The notes under the pieces are model-generated. The model saw only the letters and a program-made list of their open reading frames with translations. It was not told the origin of the DNA and ran no database searches. A stretch of 64,000 nt of DNA from Bosea sp. 29B (GTDB lineage Bacteria > Pseudomonadota > Alphaproteobacteria > Rhizobiales > Beijerinckiaceae), in assembly GCF_902506165.1 (NCBI RefSeq), contig NZ_LR733817.1, positions 2,449,408-2,513,407 on the forward strand, written 5' to 3'. The position numbers were made by a program, and so were the translations under genes. This document shows, one piece after another, positions 53,411 to 63,919 of the stretch (position 1 is its first letter; every line of letters begins with the position of its first letter).

Positions 53411-55584
53411 CACACGGTCCCTCCGACCATCGGCAGCGACAGCGGCCGCTCGCGCCCGAGCCGCGCCAGCGCATTGGCGACAGCAGGGCCGATCGGCGGC
53501 ACGCCGGGCTCGCCGACGCCGGTCGGCTTCTCGGTCGAGGGCACGATCCTGACCTCGACCTCCGGCATCTCGTTGATCCGCAGCGAGCGGTAGCTGTCGA
53601 AATTGCCCTGGACCGGCTTGCCCTGGTCGAGCGTCAGCTCGCCATAGAGGGCATGGCCGAGGCCGAAGCCGATGCCGCCCTCCATCTGGGCGCGGATGAT
53701 GTCGGGATTGACCGCGACGCCGCAATCGACCGCGCACCAGACCTTGTGCACCCGGGGCTCGCCGCCCTCGCCGAGCGAGACCTCGGCGATCTGCGCCACA
53801 TAGGATCCGAAGCTCTCGACCACGCCGACGCCGCGGGCGCGTCCGTTGACCGGGCCGGGTCCGTTCCATTTGGCGAGGTCAGCGACGGCTTTCAGCACAT
53901 TGGCGAGGCGCTGCTGCTTGCCCATCAGGGCGAGCCGCCCGGCGACCGGGTCCTGACCCGCCGCCTGCAACAACTGATCGATGAAGCATTCGACCGCATA
54001 GCCGGTATGGGTGTGGCCGACCGAGCGCCACCACAGGGTCGGCACGCCGACATCGACGGTGTGCAGGCCGCAGCGGAAATCGGCGATCTCATAGGGCAGC
54101 TCGTTGGCGCCCTCGACCATCACCGGGTCGATGCCGTCCTTGATCATCGCCTCGAAAGGCGAGCCCTTCAGGAAGGACTGGCCGACGAGCGAGGCGCTCC
54201 AGGCGGTGATCTTGCCGTCCTTCACCGCGCCGCGCAGGCGATGCAGGAAGAGCGGGCGGTAATAGCCGCCGGAGAGATCGTCCTCGCGGGTGCGTACCAG
54301 CTTGACCGGCCGGTTCGGGCCGATCGCCTTGGCGACTTCGGCAAGTTCGACCGCAAGCTCGGAACTCGGCTGCGCGCGCCGGCCGAAGCTGCCGCCGCCC
54401 AGCATGGTCTCGACCGTGACCTTCTCCGGTCCGAGGCCGAGCACCTTGGCGATGACCTGATGGTCGATGGTCTGGAGTTGGCTGCCGAGGCGGGCGAGCG
54501 CTCCTTGCGCATTCCATTCGAGATAACCGTCGAGCGGCTCCATCGGCGCATGCGCCAGATAGGGGAAGGCGTATTCCGCCTCGATCACCTTCTCGGCCTT
54601 GGCGAGCACCGCTTCGGCATCGCCGTGCTTGCCGGCGATGGTCCCTTCCGTCCGCGCGAGCTTGCGATATTCGGCGAAGAGCTCGCGGCTGCCGCGCTTC
54701 TCGGCGCCGCTTTCGTCCCAGGTGACCTTCAGCGCCTCGCGCCCCTTCAGCGCCGGCCAGGTCCCGGTCGCATAGACGGCGACGCCCGACGGAATCTGCT
54801 TGATGTCGACGACGCCCTTGACCTTCTTGGCCTCGGTCGCGTCGAAGGACGCGACCTTGCCGCCGAAGCGCGGCGGCCTGGCGACGACGACCGTCAGCAT
54901 CTCCGGCGTATGGATGTCGATGGTGAACTGCGCCGTGCCGGTCGACTTGCCCTTGCTGTCGAGACGAGGCGTCGCGCCCTCCTTGCCGATCAGCCTGAAC
55001 TGCGCGGGATCCTTGAGCTTGACCTCGGCGGGCGCCTGCAGCTTCGACGCCGCCTCGGCGAATTCGCCGAAGCGCCCTTGCTTGCCGGAGGCATGCTTCA
55101 GCACGCCCTTCTCGACGCTGATCTCGGCCGCAGGGACCTTCCAGGCCTCTGCTGCCGCCTGCACCAGCATGGCGCGGGCGGTCGCGCCGGCCTTGCGCAT
55201 CTGCTCATAGGAATTGGCGATCGCGGTCGAGCCGCCGGTGCCCTGGATGCCGAAGGCGAGGTTGGCATAGAGCTTGGGATCGGAGACCGCGTGCTCGGCC
55301 CGCATCTGGGCCCAGTCGGCGTCGAGCTCCTCGGCGACGAGCGTGGCGAGGCCGGTGAACGGGCCCTGGCCGAACTCGATATGCTTGACCAGCACCGTCA
55401 CGGTGTCGTCGGCAGCGATGCGGACGAAGGCGTTCGGCGCGAAGGCAGCCGTGCCGCCCGGCTTGAACACCTGGGCCGCGCCCGATTGCGCCCGGCCGGC
55501 CTGCGGCAGGCTCATGCCGATGACGAGCGCGCCGGCGCCCTTCAGGAGGTTGCGGCGCGAAAGGGAGATGTCGTGCACGGTCAT
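53410..55584 (-). CDS. Molybdopterin-binding subunit, isoquinoline 1-oxidoreductase (IorB) type
   Basis: The 724-residue protein starts with a twin-arginine signal ([16 protein letters not shown]), then xanthine-dehydrogenase-family domains: [40 protein letters not shown], and the C-terminal [20 protein letters not shown] with the catalytic Glu region. It oxidises heterocycles or aldehydes with the Fe-S subunit (55587-56048). Start 55584 is set by the Tat signal; the open frame to 56235 runs through the Fe-S gene. True substrate unknown. Confidence 0.9.
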   Translation of the reverse strand: MTVHDISLSRRNLLKGAGALVIGMSLPQAGRAQSGAAQVFKPGGTAAFAPNAFVRIAADDTVTVLVKHIEFGQGPFTGLATLVAEELDADWAQMRAEHAVSDPKLYANLAFGIQGTGGSTAIANSYEQMRKAGATARAMLVQAAAEAWKVPAAEISVEKGVLKHASGKQGRFGEFAEAASKLQAPAEVKLKDPAQFRLIGKEGATPRLDSKGKSTGTAQFTIDIHTPEMLTVVVARPPRFGGKVASFDATEAKKVKGVVDIKQIPSGVAVYATGTWPALKGREALKVTWDESGAEKRGSRELFAEYRKLARTEGTIAGKHGDAEAVLAKAEKVIEAEYAFPYLAHAPMEPLDGYLEWNAQGALARLGSQLQTIDHQVIAKVLGLGPEKVTVETMLGGGSFGRRAQPSSELAVELAEVAKAIGPNRPVKLVRTREDDLSGGYYRPLFLHRLRGAVKDGKITAWSASLVGQSFLKGSPFEAMIKDGIDPVMVEGANELPYEIADFRCGLHTVDVGVPTLWWRSVGHTHTGYAVECFIDQLLQAAGQDPVAGRLALMGKQQRLANVLKAVADLAKWNGPGPVNGRARGVGVVESFGSYVAQIAEVSLGEGGEPRVHKVWCAVDCGVAVNPDIIRAQMEGGIGFGLGHALYGELTLDQGKPVQGNFDSYRSLRINEMPEVEVRIVPSTEKPTGVGEPGVPPIGPAVANALARLGRERPLSLPMVGGTV

Positions 55585-55586
55585 GG

Positions 55587-56048
55587 TCAGCCCTCCAGCG
55601 TGCGCGCGGCGTCGTGGATCGCGGCGCGGATGCGGACATAGGTCGCGCAGCGGCAGAGATTGCCGTTCATCGCGAGGTCGATGTCGCGGTCGGTCGGCTT
55701 GCGGATCTCCTTGAGCAGCGCGATCGCACTCATCACCTGGCCGGACTGGCAGTAGCCGCATTGCGGCACGTCGTGCTTGACCCAGGCGGCCTGCACGGCT
55801 TCTGCCTCCTTGCCGGAAAGCGCTTCGATCGTGGTGATCTTCGCTTCGCCGATGGCGGAGACGGGCATGGAGCAGGAGCGCAGCGGTTGGCCGTCCATAT
55901 AGACGGTGCAGGCGCCGCATTGCGCGACGCCGCAGCCAAACTTGGTGCCGGTCAGCTGCAGAGTGTCGCGCAGCACCCAGAGCAATGGGGTGTCGTCGTC
56001 GACATCGACGCTGTGGCGCGTTCCGTTGACTGTGATGGTATGGGCCAT
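55587..56048 (-). CDS. [2Fe-2S] subunit, isoquinoline 1-oxidoreductase (IorA) type
   Basis: The 153-residue protein has eight cluster Cys in the family pattern: 39, 44, 47 and 59 ([16 protein letters not shown]) for the plant-type cluster and 97, 100, 132 and 134 ([17 protein letters not shown]) for the second. It passes electrons from the molybdenum centre. It has no signal and is probably exported with the Tat-bearing large subunit. Two bases separate it from that gene. Confidence 0.95.
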   Translation of the reverse strand: MAHTITVNGTRHSVDVDDDTPLLWVLRDTLQLTGTKFGCGVAQCGACTVYMDGQPLRSCSMPVSAIGEAKITTIEALSGKEAEAVQAAWVKHDVPQCGYCQSGQVMSAIALLKEIRKPTDRDIDLAMNGNLCRCATYVRIRAAIHDAARTLEG

Positions 56049-56124
56049 GGCTGCCTCTCTGGCTCGCTGGGCATGACACAGCGCGGCACCAGGGCTGCCG
56101 GATCGAGGCTCGCTCGAAGGCCCG

Positions 56125-56140
56125 TTCTGACATATCAGAA
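56125..56140. promoter_or_regulatory. Palindrome upstream of the molybdoenzyme genes
   Basis: TTCTGA and TCAGAA flank a CATA centre, 77 bases upstream of the Fe-S subunit start. It could be a second operator or a promoter-region site. No regulator is assigned. Confidence 0.35.
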
Positions 56141-56180
56141 GGCGGGCGGTGATCCGTCGTCTGGGTCGCGCGACTAGACG

Positions 56181-56203
56181 AGTTAGACGTTTTGCGTCTA
56201 ACT
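56181..56203. promoter_or_regulatory. TetR-type operator between the molybdoenzyme and TetR genes
   Basis: AGTTAGACG (56181-56189) and CGTCTAACT (56195-56203) are exact partners around TTTTG. A further half-site TAGACG lies at 56175-56180. The site is 41 bases before the TetR start in a divergent gap, the normal place for TetR self-control and repression of the other unit. Confidence 0.7.
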
Positions 56204-56243
56204 AGAATGGTCGCCGACAGTTTGGATTCTGTCAAGACTGCAA

Positions 56244-56879
56244 ATGAGCGACCGCAGCGAAAGTTCCGTAGCGTCCGCAGAGGACGGCAAGGGCCGCATC
56301 GAGCAGATCGCGGAGGCGGCGCTGCGCCTGTTCGCCCGCTATGGCTACAAGCGCACCTCGATGGACGACATCGCGCGCGAGACCGGGGTCGCCCGCGCCA
56401 CGCTCTACCTCCACTTCAAGGGCAAGGACGACGTCTTCCGGGCCATGCTCGCGGGCCTCGGCGGCCGTGTCGAGACACGTTGCCGCGAGGCCCTGGCGAC
56501 GCCCGGCCCGTTCGCCCATCGGCTGGCTGCGCTGATGGAAGCTCATCACGGGACCGCCTTCAGTGCCTTCAGCGCCGGCGAGCATCTCGGCGAGCTCAAG
56601 GCGGTGATGCTCGCCATCGCCGGAGCCGAGCTCGCCGCCTTCGAGACGATCTTCGTCAGCTTCGCCCGGCAGCTCTTCGAGGATGCGGCGGCCCGCGGCG
56701 AGATCGCGATCGCGCGCAGCGGCCTTCCACTGGAGACCTTGATCGCCACGCTGGTCCGCGCCGCCGCCGGTGCGAAATATGGCGAGCAGCCTTCCTGCGA
56801 GCATTATCTCGTCCGGCTGCGCGAGGTCGCGGCGGTGTTTGCGGCTGCGGTTGCGCTGGACGCGCCGGCACGAAGCTGA
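56244..56879 (+). CDS. TetR-family regulator
   Basis: The 211-residue protein has the TetR N-terminal DNA-binding domain ([40 protein letters not shown]) and a helical C-terminal ligand domain. It is divergent from the molybdoenzyme genes with a 9-base-arm operator in between, so it most likely represses them until a substrate is present. The ligand is unknown. Confidence 0.88.
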   Translation: MSDRSESSVASAEDGKGRIEQIAEAALRLFARYGYKRTSMDDIARETGVARATLYLHFKGKDDVFRAMLAGLGGRVETRCREALATPGPFAHRLAALMEAHHGTAFSAFSAGEHLGELKAVMLAIAGAELAAFETIFVSFARQLFEDAAARGEIAIARSGLPLETLIATLVRAAAGAKYGEQPSCEHYLVRLREVAAVFAAAVALDAPARS

Positions 56880-57048
56880 TTGCAGCGCAAGCCGGCTCTT
56901 GTGCTTAAGCCTTTCGTCTAGCGGCGGTTGCTTCGCGGGCTCTGTATGGGGTTCTGCGCACGCCCGCGCCGTTGACATGGGCGATATGCGCGGTGCAGCA
57001 TGCCGCCCGGGAAACGAACAATCGAACAATGGGCAAGGTTATCCAGGG

Positions 57049-57802
57049 ATGTCTGAGGATACTATTCTCTCGACCTCAGGCCTGACGAAAGAATTTGCCG
57101 GCTTCACAGCTGTCAACGGCGTTGATCTGAAGGTTCGTCGTGGCTCGATTCACGCTTTGATCGGACCGAACGGGGCAGGCAAGACCACTTGCTTCAACCT
57201 GTTGACCAAGTTCCTGCCGCCGACGCGCGGGCAGATCGTCTATAACGGCCGCGATATCACTCGCGAGAAGCCGGCGGAGATCGCCAGGCTCGGGCTGGTG
57301 CGCTCCTTCCAGATTTCGGCGGTGTTCCCGCAGCTCTCGGTCAAGACCAATGTCCGCGTCGCCTTGCAGCGCAAGCGCGGCGACAATTTCGACTTCTGGC
57401 GCTCCGAGCGGGCGCTGTCCCCGCTCGATGCGGAGGCGCTGCGCCTGGTCGACGCGGTCGGACTCTCGGCCTTCGCCGAGCTGCCGGCGGGAGAGCTCTC
57501 CTATGGCCGCAAGCGCGCGCTGGAGATCGCGACGACATTGGCGCTCGATCCCGAGATGCTGCTGCTCGACGAGCCGATGGCCGGCATGGGCCGCGAGGAC
57601 ATCGACCGGATCGAGGCGCTGATCCGCAAGGTCTCGGCCAATCGCACCATTCTGATGGTCGAGCACAATCTCTCGGTTGTCGCCGCGCTCTGCGACCGCA
57701 TCACCGTGCTCGCCCGTGGCCAGGTTTTGGCCGAGGGCGATTATGCATCCGTCTCGAAGGATCCGCGCGTGGTCGAAGCCTATATCGGATCGGGGGTCGG
57801 CC

Positions 57803-57813
<11 letters not shown>
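57049..57813 (+). CDS. livG: Branched-chain-type ABC ATPase LivG
   Basis: The 254-residue protein has Walker A GPNGAGKTTCFNLL, a LivG-type insert (RSFQISAVFPQLSVKTNVRV), ELSYGRKRALEIATTLAL as signature and MLLLDEPMAGMG as Walker B. It powers the LivHM channel. A TTGACA at 56972-56977 might be a -35 box. The ATG at 57049 follows a CAGGG. It overlaps livF by 11 bases. Confidence 0.9.
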
Positions 57814-58546
<733 letters not shown>

Positions 58547-58600
58547 CGCAGGGCGTCCAACAAGAACCGTCGCAATTCAGACATCCCCAGGGAGACCAAC

Positions 58601-59803
58601 ATGAACCTCAAGACATTGCTTGCGGCCACGGCGCTCGGCGCGCTGATGGCCGCGCCGGCGCTCGCGCAGCAGATCACCGTCAAGGCCGGCGTGCTCAACG
58701 ACCGCTCCGGCATCTATGCCGACCTCTCCGGCGAGGGCTCGGTGATCGCCGCGCGCCTGGCGGTCGAGGACTTCAAGGCGGCCGAGAAGGGCATCAAAGT
58801 CGACATCGTCTCGGCCGACCACCAGAACAAGCCCGACGTCGGCTCGACCATCGCCCGGCAATGGTACGACCAGGACGGCGTCGACCTGATCCTCGACGTG
58901 CCGACGTCCTCGGTGGCGCTGGCGGTGAGCCAGATCACCAAGGACAAGAACAAGATCCACATCAATTCCGGCGCCGGCACCTCGGACCTCACCGGCAAAG
59001 CCTGCTCGCCGAATACCGTCCACTGGACCTATGACACCTATGCCCTCGCCCAGGGCACCGGCGGCGCGATGGTGAAGGCCGGTGGCGACAGCTGGTTCTT
59101 CCTCACCGCCGACTACGCCTTCGGTCATGCGCTGGAGCGCGACGCCACGGCCGTCGTCACCAAGGCTGGCGGCAAGGTCGTGGGCGCGGTGCGCACCCCG
59201 TTCCCGGGCACGGACTTCTCGTCCTTCCTGCTGCAGGCGCAGGCCTCCAAGGCCAAGGTCATCGGCCTCGCCAATGCCGGCGGCGACCTGACCAACTCGG
59301 TCAAGCAGGCGAGCGAGTTCGGCATAACCCAGGGCGGCCAGAAGCTCGCCGGCCTCTTGACCTTCGCCAGCGACGTGCATGCGCTCGGTCTGCAGGCGGC
59401 GCAGGGCCTGGTGCTGACCGAATCCTTCTACTGGGATCGCGATGACGGCACCCGCGCCTGGTCGGAGCGCTTCGCCAAGCTCAATGGCGGCAAGAAGCCG
59501 ACCATGGTGCAGGCGGGCGTCTATTCCGGCCTGCTGCACTATCTGAAGGCGGTCGAGGCGGCCAAGAGCAAGGACGCTGCCGTGGTCATGGCCAAGATGA
59601 AGGAGATGCCGACCGACGATCCGCTGTTCGGCAAGGGCTCGATCCGCGTCAACGGCCGCAAGATGCACCCGATGTATCTCTACGAGGTCAAGAAGCCCTC
59701 GGAGTCGAAGGGCCCGTGGGACTACTACAAGCAGATCGCGGTGATCCCGGCCGAGGAAGCCTTCCAGCCGCTCGCCGAGACCGGCTGCTCGCTCGTCAAG
59801 TGA
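58601..59803 (+). CDS. Branched-chain-type substrate-binding protein
   Basis: The 400-residue protein has a signal peptide (MNLKTLLAATALGALMAAPA ... LAQQ) and a periplasmic-binding fold with VLNDRSGIYADLSGEGSVIA and SADYAF-like FFLTADYAFGHALERDATAV. Type I binding proteins of this kind bind amino acids, amides or aromatic acids; the ligand cannot be read from sequence. It sits between the ATPase and permease genes of the same operon. Confidence 0.87.
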   Translation: MNLKTLLAATALGALMAAPALAQQITVKAGVLNDRSGIYADLSGEGSVIAARLAVEDFKAAEKGIKVDIVSADHQNKPDVGSTIARQWYDQDGVDLILDVPTSSVALAVSQITKDKNKIHINSGAGTSDLTGKACSPNTVHWTYDTYALAQGTGGAMVKAGGDSWFFLTADYAFGHALERDATAVVTKAGGKVVGAVRTPFPGTDFSSFLLQAQASKAKVIGLANAGGDLTNSVKQASEFGITQGGQKLAGLLTFASDVHALGLQAAQGLVLTESFYWDRDDGTRAWSERFAKLNGGKKPTMVQAGVYSGLLHYLKAVEAAKSKDAAVVMAKMKEMPTDDPLFGKGSIRVNGRKMHPMYLYEVKKPSESKGPWDYYKQIAVIPAEEAFQPLAETGCSLVK

Positions 59804-59836
59804 TGACGGGCTGACAAGGTCCGCACGACGTCTCTT

Positions 59837-59860
59837 TCCGGGGCCGAAGCCGGCCCCGGA
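59837..59860 (+). terminator. Hairpin after the binding-protein gene
   Basis: TCCGGGGCCG (59837-59846) pairs with CGGCCCCGGA (59851-59860) over a 4-base loop, followed by a short CAGTTTTC. It lies between the binding-protein and livH genes and probably attenuates read-through so that binding protein is in excess. Confidence 0.6.
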
Positions 59861-59886
59861 CCAGTTTTCACGAAACGGTCGATCCG

Positions 59887-60774
59887 ATGTTCGAACTTCT
59901 AGGCGTACCGCCGCAGGCGCTGTTCGGCCAGGTCCTTCTGGGTCTGATCAACGGCTCGTTCTACGCGATCCTGTCGCTCGGGCTGGCGGTGATCTTCGGC
60001 CTGCTCAACATCATCAACTTCGCCCATGGGGCGCAGTACATGATGGGCGCCTTCGTCGCCTGGATGTGCCTGAACTATCTCGGCCTGAACTATTGGGCCG
60101 CGCTGCTGATCGCGCCGATCGTGGTCGGCGCCACCGGTATCGTCATCGAGCGGGTCTTCCTCGCCCGCATCGCCAAGTACGACCATCTCTACGGGCTGCT
60201 GCTGACCTTCGGCCTGGCGCTGATCATCCAGGGCCTGTTCCGCAATTATTACGGCTCCTCCGGCCTGCCCTACGGCATCCCGCCGCAGCTGACCGGCGGC
60301 CAGAATCTCGGCTTCATGTTCCTGCCGACCTATCGCGGCTGGGTCGTCGTCGCCTCGCTGGTGATCTGCCTCGCCACCTGGTTCATGATCGAGAAGACCA
60401 AGCTCGGCGCCTATCTGCGGGCGGCCACCGAGAATCCGACCCTGACCCAGGCTTTTGGCATCAACGTGCCGCTCCTAGTGACGCTAACCTATGGCTTCGG
60501 CGTCGCGCTCGCCGCCTTCGCCGGCGTGCTCGCCGCCCCGATCTACGCGGTCAACCCGAACATGGGCGCCGACCTGATCATCGTCGTCTTCGCCGTCGTC
60601 GTCATCGGCGGCATGGGCTCGATCATGGGTGCGATCGTCACCGGTTTCTCGCTGGGCCTGATCGAGGGCCTGACCAAGGTGTTCTACCCCGAGGCGTCCT
60701 CGACCGTGATCTTCATCATCATGGTGCTGGTGCTGCTGGTGAAGCCCGCCGGCCTGTTCGGCCGCACCGCCTGA
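59887..60774 (+). CDS. livH: Branched-chain-type ABC permease LivH
   Basis: The 295-residue membrane protein starts MFELLGVPPQALFGQVLLGL and has the LivH region LGLAVIFGLLNIINFAHGAQ, YMMGAFVAW and AATENPTLTQAFGINVPLLV, ending LLVKPAGLFGRTA. It forms the channel with LivM. The leader holds the hairpin at 59837-59860. Confidence 0.93.
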   Translation: MFELLGVPPQALFGQVLLGLINGSFYAILSLGLAVIFGLLNIINFAHGAQYMMGAFVAWMCLNYLGLNYWAALLIAPIVVGATGIVIERVFLARIAKYDHLYGLLLTFGLALIIQGLFRNYYGSSGLPYGIPPQLTGGQNLGFMFLPTYRGWVVVASLVICLATWFMIEKTKLGAYLRAATENPTLTQAFGINVPLLVTLTYGFGVALAAFAGVLAAPIYAVNPNMGADLIIVVFAVVVIGGMGSIMGAIVTGFSLGLIEGLTKVFYPEASSTVIFIIMVLVLLVKPAGLFGRTA

Positions 60775-60793
60775 GGATGCAAGGACCAAAGAC

Positions 60794-61783
60794 ATGACCG
60801 ACCTTGCCTCCAGCGATACTCCCACCGCCGCCGTCGTCGCCGAGACCGACGACAGCGCCGCGCGCCTGCATCGCAACCTCTTCGTCGCGATCGCCGTCTT
60901 GCTCGCGATCGCGCCCTTCGTCGCCTATCCCGTCTTCGTGATGAAGGTGCTGTGCTTTGCGCTGTTCGCGCTCGCCTTCAATCTCCTGCTCGGCTATGGC
61001 GGCCTGCTTTCCTTCGGCCACGCCGCCTATTTCGGCATGGCGAGCTATGTCAGTGCCTATACGGCCAAGCACTGGGGCCTGACGCCGGAGCTGGCGATCC
61101 TGCTCGGCACCGCCGTTGCCGCCTTGCTCGGCCTCGTCTTCGGGGCGCTCGCCATCCGCCGTCAGGGCATCTATTTCGCCATGATCACCCTGGCGCTGGC
61201 GCAGATGGCCTTCTTCTTCTCGCTGCAGACGCCGCGCTTCACCGGCGGCGAGGACGGCATCCAAGCGGTACCGCGCGGCAAGCTCTTCGGCCTCGTCAGC
61301 CTCGCTGACGACCGCGCGCTCTATTGGCTGGTTGCCGCGATCTTCATGGGTGGGCTCCTGCTGATCTACCGGATCATCCACTCGCCCTTTGGCCAGGTCT
61401 GCAAGGCGATCCGTGACAACGAGCCGCGCGCCATCTCGCTCGGCTACCGCGCCAGCCAGTACAAGCTCGCCGTCTTCGTGCTCTCGGCCGGACTCGCGGG
61501 CCTTGCCGGCGCGACCAAGGCGATCGTCTTCCAGCTGGCATCGCTCACCGACGTCTACTGGACGATGTCCGGCGAAGTGGTGCTGATGACGCTGGTCGGC
61601 GGCCTCGGCACCGTCTTCGGACCCATCGTCGGCGCGGCCGTCATCGTCGCAATGCAGAACTATCTCGCCGGCCTCGGCTCCTGGGTGCTCGTCGTCCAGG
61701 GCGTGATCTTCGTCGCCTGTGTCCTGCTCTTCCGCGAAGGCATCGTCGGCGTCATCGCCAAATGGATCAAGAAGCCGCTGTGA
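60794..61783 (+). CDS. livM: Branched-chain-type ABC permease LivM
   Basis: The 329-residue membrane protein has an N-terminal hydrophilic stretch, then FALAFNLLLGYGGLLSFGHA, the LivM signature, and AIRDNEPRAISLGYRASQYK, the cytoplasmic loop. It closes the liv operon (livG-F-K-like-H-M order). It converges on a cytochrome c gene 6 bases away. Confidence 0.93.
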   Translation: MTDLASSDTPTAAVVAETDDSAARLHRNLFVAIAVLLAIAPFVAYPVFVMKVLCFALFALAFNLLLGYGGLLSFGHAAYFGMASYVSAYTAKHWGLTPELAILLGTAVAALLGLVFGALAIRRQGIYFAMITLALAQMAFFFSLQTPRFTGGEDGIQAVPRGKLFGLVSLADDRALYWLVAAIFMGGLLLIYRIIHSPFGQVCKAIRDNEPRAISLGYRASQYKLAVFVLSAGLAGLAGATKAIVFQLASLTDVYWTMSGEVVLMTLVGGLGTVFGPIVGAAVIVAMQNYLAGLGSWVLVVQGVIFVACVLLFREGIVGVIAKWIKKPL

Positions 61784-61789
61784 GCGCGG

Positions 61790-62161
61790 CTACTGCTTGA
61801 GCAGGTAATCCGCAACCGCCGCCCGATCCGCCGTGCTGAGGCCGGCGGGCGGGCTCATCCAGCCGCCTTGCACCACCGCATCGGGATCGGCGAGATAGCC
61901 GAGCAGCCGCTCACGATCCCACTTGAGGCCTTGCGCCTTGGCGGCCTTGAACGCTGGCGAATAGTCGAATTCTTCGGCCGAGCCGAGCACCCGCCCGTTC
62001 AACCCGGCAAGATGCGGCCCCGCCATGCCGGTCTTGGCGGGGTCGAGGCTGTGGCAGGACTGACAGGCCTTGAAGATGGCGGCTCCAGCTGGCTCTTGCG
62101 CCCGCACCGCACCGCCGGCGATCAGTCCGAACGCGATGAGCGCAGCGGAGGCCGCCCTCAC
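61790..62161 (-). CDS. Class I cytochrome c
   Basis: The 123-residue protein has a signal peptide (MRAASAALIAFGLIAGGAVR) and one heme site (CQSCH), GPHLAGLNGRVLG, and a likely axial Met in GGWMSPPAGL. It is a soluble periplasmic electron carrier of c-type class I. The GTG start overlaps the stop of the propeller gene (GTGA, 62158-62161). Confidence 0.88.
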   Translation of the reverse strand: MRAASAALIAFGLIAGGAVRAQEPAGAAIFKACQSCHSLDPAKTGMAGPHLAGLNGRVLGSAEEFDYSPAFKAAKAQGLKWDRERLLGYLADPDAVVQGGWMSPPAGLSTADRAAVADYLLKQ

Positions 62162-63165
62162 GCCGGCTTCACCGTCTGGATGCGCACCAGCCGGTTGGTG
62201 CCGCTCTCGCCGCCCCAGGCCTCGCCGCTGCGCCCGTCCATCTGGCGGACATTGGCGCCGGGCTTGTCGCTCGGGAAGCTGTTGAACTCCTCGGTCAGCG
62301 GGTCGAAGCGGACGATGCTGTTGAGGGCGAAGTCGGTGAGCCAGACCTTGTCGGCGTCATCGACATAGACCGAGTAGGTCCGCGGCTTGTGGCCGGGCAG
62401 CTTCCAGCCCTTCCAGCTGCCGCTCTCAGTGTCGTAGGCCGAGACCTGGCCCGAATTCCACTCGCTGACCCAGATCCGGTTCTTCGAATCCGACCAGACT
62501 CGGCGTGCGCCCTGGCCTTCGGTCGGCGGGTCGACCACGGTGAAGCTGCCGCTCTGGGTGTTGATCCGGGCGATGTAGTTGCCGGCGAGCGAGGCGAACC
62601 AGATCTCGCCCGAGGGCGTGCGCGTCATGCCATAGGGGCCGGCGCCGCGCGGGGCGTCGAAAATGTCCATCTTGCTCGATTTCGGATCGAATCGGCCAAC
62701 GATGCCGTTCTGGCCGCTGAACCAGAGCATGCCGGCCTTGTCGAAGACCGGCGTATTGAGATTGGCGCGCTCGCGCCCGGCCGGCAGCTTGAACAGGTCG
62801 ACCTTGTGGGTCTTGTCGTCGATGCGGGCGATGGCGTTCTGGCCGCCCTCGGTGACCCAGGCGGCGCCGTCCGGCCCGCGCACCACGCCATGCGGGGCGG
62901 CGCCGTCGCCGAGTGGGATCACTCTGGTCTGGCTGGTGCGCGGATCGAAGCGGCCGAGCACGCCGTTGCGCTGGCCGCAGACCCAGATCGTGCCGTCGCC
63001 GGCATCGGTGACGTCACGCGAGCCCTTGATCTCCGGCACCTCGAAATAGGTGACGATGAACGGGCTACCGGGCTGAGGCTGTCCGGTCGCCTCGGCGCTG
63101 CGCAGGATCAGGTTCGGCGCGGCGAGGCCGGCGATACCGAATTTCAGGAACGAACGGCGCAGCAT
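62158..63165 (-). CDS. Exported Vgb-like beta-propeller (virginiamycin B lyase family)
   Basis: The 335-residue protein starts MLRRSFLKFGIAGLAAPNLI, a Tat-like signal, and then has NHL/Vgb-type repeats: GDGTIWVCGQRNGVLGRFDP, PDGAAWVTEGGQNAIARIDD, and similar blades to the end (GESGTNRLVRIQ). The family includes streptogramin lyases and many proteins of unknown role. Coupling to a cytochrome c gene suggests a redox role rather than antibiotic breakdown. The substrate is unknown. Confidence 0.8.
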   Translation of the reverse strand: MLRRSFLKFGIAGLAAPNLILRSAEATGQPQPGSPFIVTYFEVPEIKGSRDVTDAGDGTIWVCGQRNGVLGRFDPRTSQTRVIPLGDGAAPHGVVRGPDGAAWVTEGGQNAIARIDDKTHKVDLFKLPAGRERANLNTPVFDKAGMLWFSGQNGIVGRFDPKSSKMDIFDAPRGAGPYGMTRTPSGEIWFASLAGNYIARINTQSGSFTVVDPPTEGQGARRVWSDSKNRIWVSEWNSGQVSAYDTESGSWKGWKLPGHKPRTYSVYVDDADKVWLTDFALNSIVRFDPLTEEFNSFPSDKPGANVRQMDGRSGEAWGGESGTNRLVRIQTVKPA

Positions 63166-63275
63166 CGGCGTCTCCTTTCGTCGTCGGCGGCGGATCATCC
63201 GCCTCCCGGCGAGAAGCGTAAACCGACAACATCGTGAAACTGTGGCTGTGGCCGGGTGGTTCCCTTCGCTCGTGT

Positions 63276-63911
63276 TCAGCGTTGACGCTGGATGCCTTCC
63301 GGCAGCGTCGAGACGCGCGCCATCTCGCCGCTACGGAGGCTTGCGGGATCGGCAAGATAATCCAGCGCCATCGGCATGGCATCGACGCCCCAGAAGACCT
63401 CGCCATCGATCACCAGGCTGGGCACGCCGAAGATCCCGGCGGCGACGGCGCCCTCCGTGGTCTGGCGCAAGCGATCCTTGACCTCCTGCTCGCCGATCTG
63501 CGCCAGCGCTTCGGGGTGGCCGGCGGCATCGGCGACCTCCTGCAACACCTGCGCGTCATTGGCGTCACGCCCTTCTCCCCAGACGAGGCGGAAGGCGGCC
63601 GTGACCGCTGCCTCGTTGCCGTCGAGCGCGGTCAGAAGACGCAGCATGGCCAGCGGATTGAAGGGGTGGGCCGGCGGGAAGCGGAATGGCACGCCCATCG
63701 CCTGCGCCAGATGCGTCGAGAGCCGGTAGGTATGGACGCGCTTGGGCGCGACCTCCGCCGGCCCGAGCTGGCCCCAGGCCTTGAGCACGCCGCCGAAGAC
63801 GATCGGCTTCAGCACGACCGGCCGGTGCGCCCGGATCGCACCCAGCCGCGTAAGCGCCAGATGCGCGAAGGGCGAGATGATGTCGAAATACCAGAGGGCG
63901 GGCTGAGGCAT
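63276..63911 (-). CDS. 2-Hydroxychromene-2-carboxylate isomerase family (DsbA fold)
   Basis: The 211-residue protein begins MPQPALWYFDIISPFAHLAL; the SPFAH Ser replaces the Cys pair of DsbA, as in glutathione-dependent HCCA isomerases. The C-terminal AGIFGVPSLVIDGEVFWGVD contains the cis-Pro loop. It may serve aromatic ring catabolism. It is near, but not linked by overlap to, the preceding gene. Confidence 0.85.
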   Translation of the reverse strand: MPQPALWYFDIISPFAHLALTRLGAIRAHRPVVLKPIVFGGVLKAWGQLGPAEVAPKRVHTYRLSTHLAQAMGVPFRFPPAHPFNPLAMLRLLTALDGNEAAVTAAFRLVWGEGRDANDAQVLQEVADAAGHPEALAQIGEQEVKDRLRQTTEGAVAAGIFGVPSLVIDGEVFWGVDAMPMALDYLADPASLRSGEMARVSTLPEGIQRQR

Positions 63912-63919
63912 AGGCAGGC

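Noticed and set aside
53653..55641. 662-codon plus-strand frame opposite the molybdoenzyme gene
   Set aside because: It is antisense to a well-supported enzyme and shows no domain or ribosome site.
56972..56977. TTGACA as -35 box of the liv operon
   Set aside because: The bases 16-18 downstream do not resemble a -10 box; noted only in the livG entry.
62158..63165. Antibiotic resistance gene (virginiamycin B lyase)
   Set aside because: Only the propeller fold is shared; Tat signal and cytochrome partner suggest another role.
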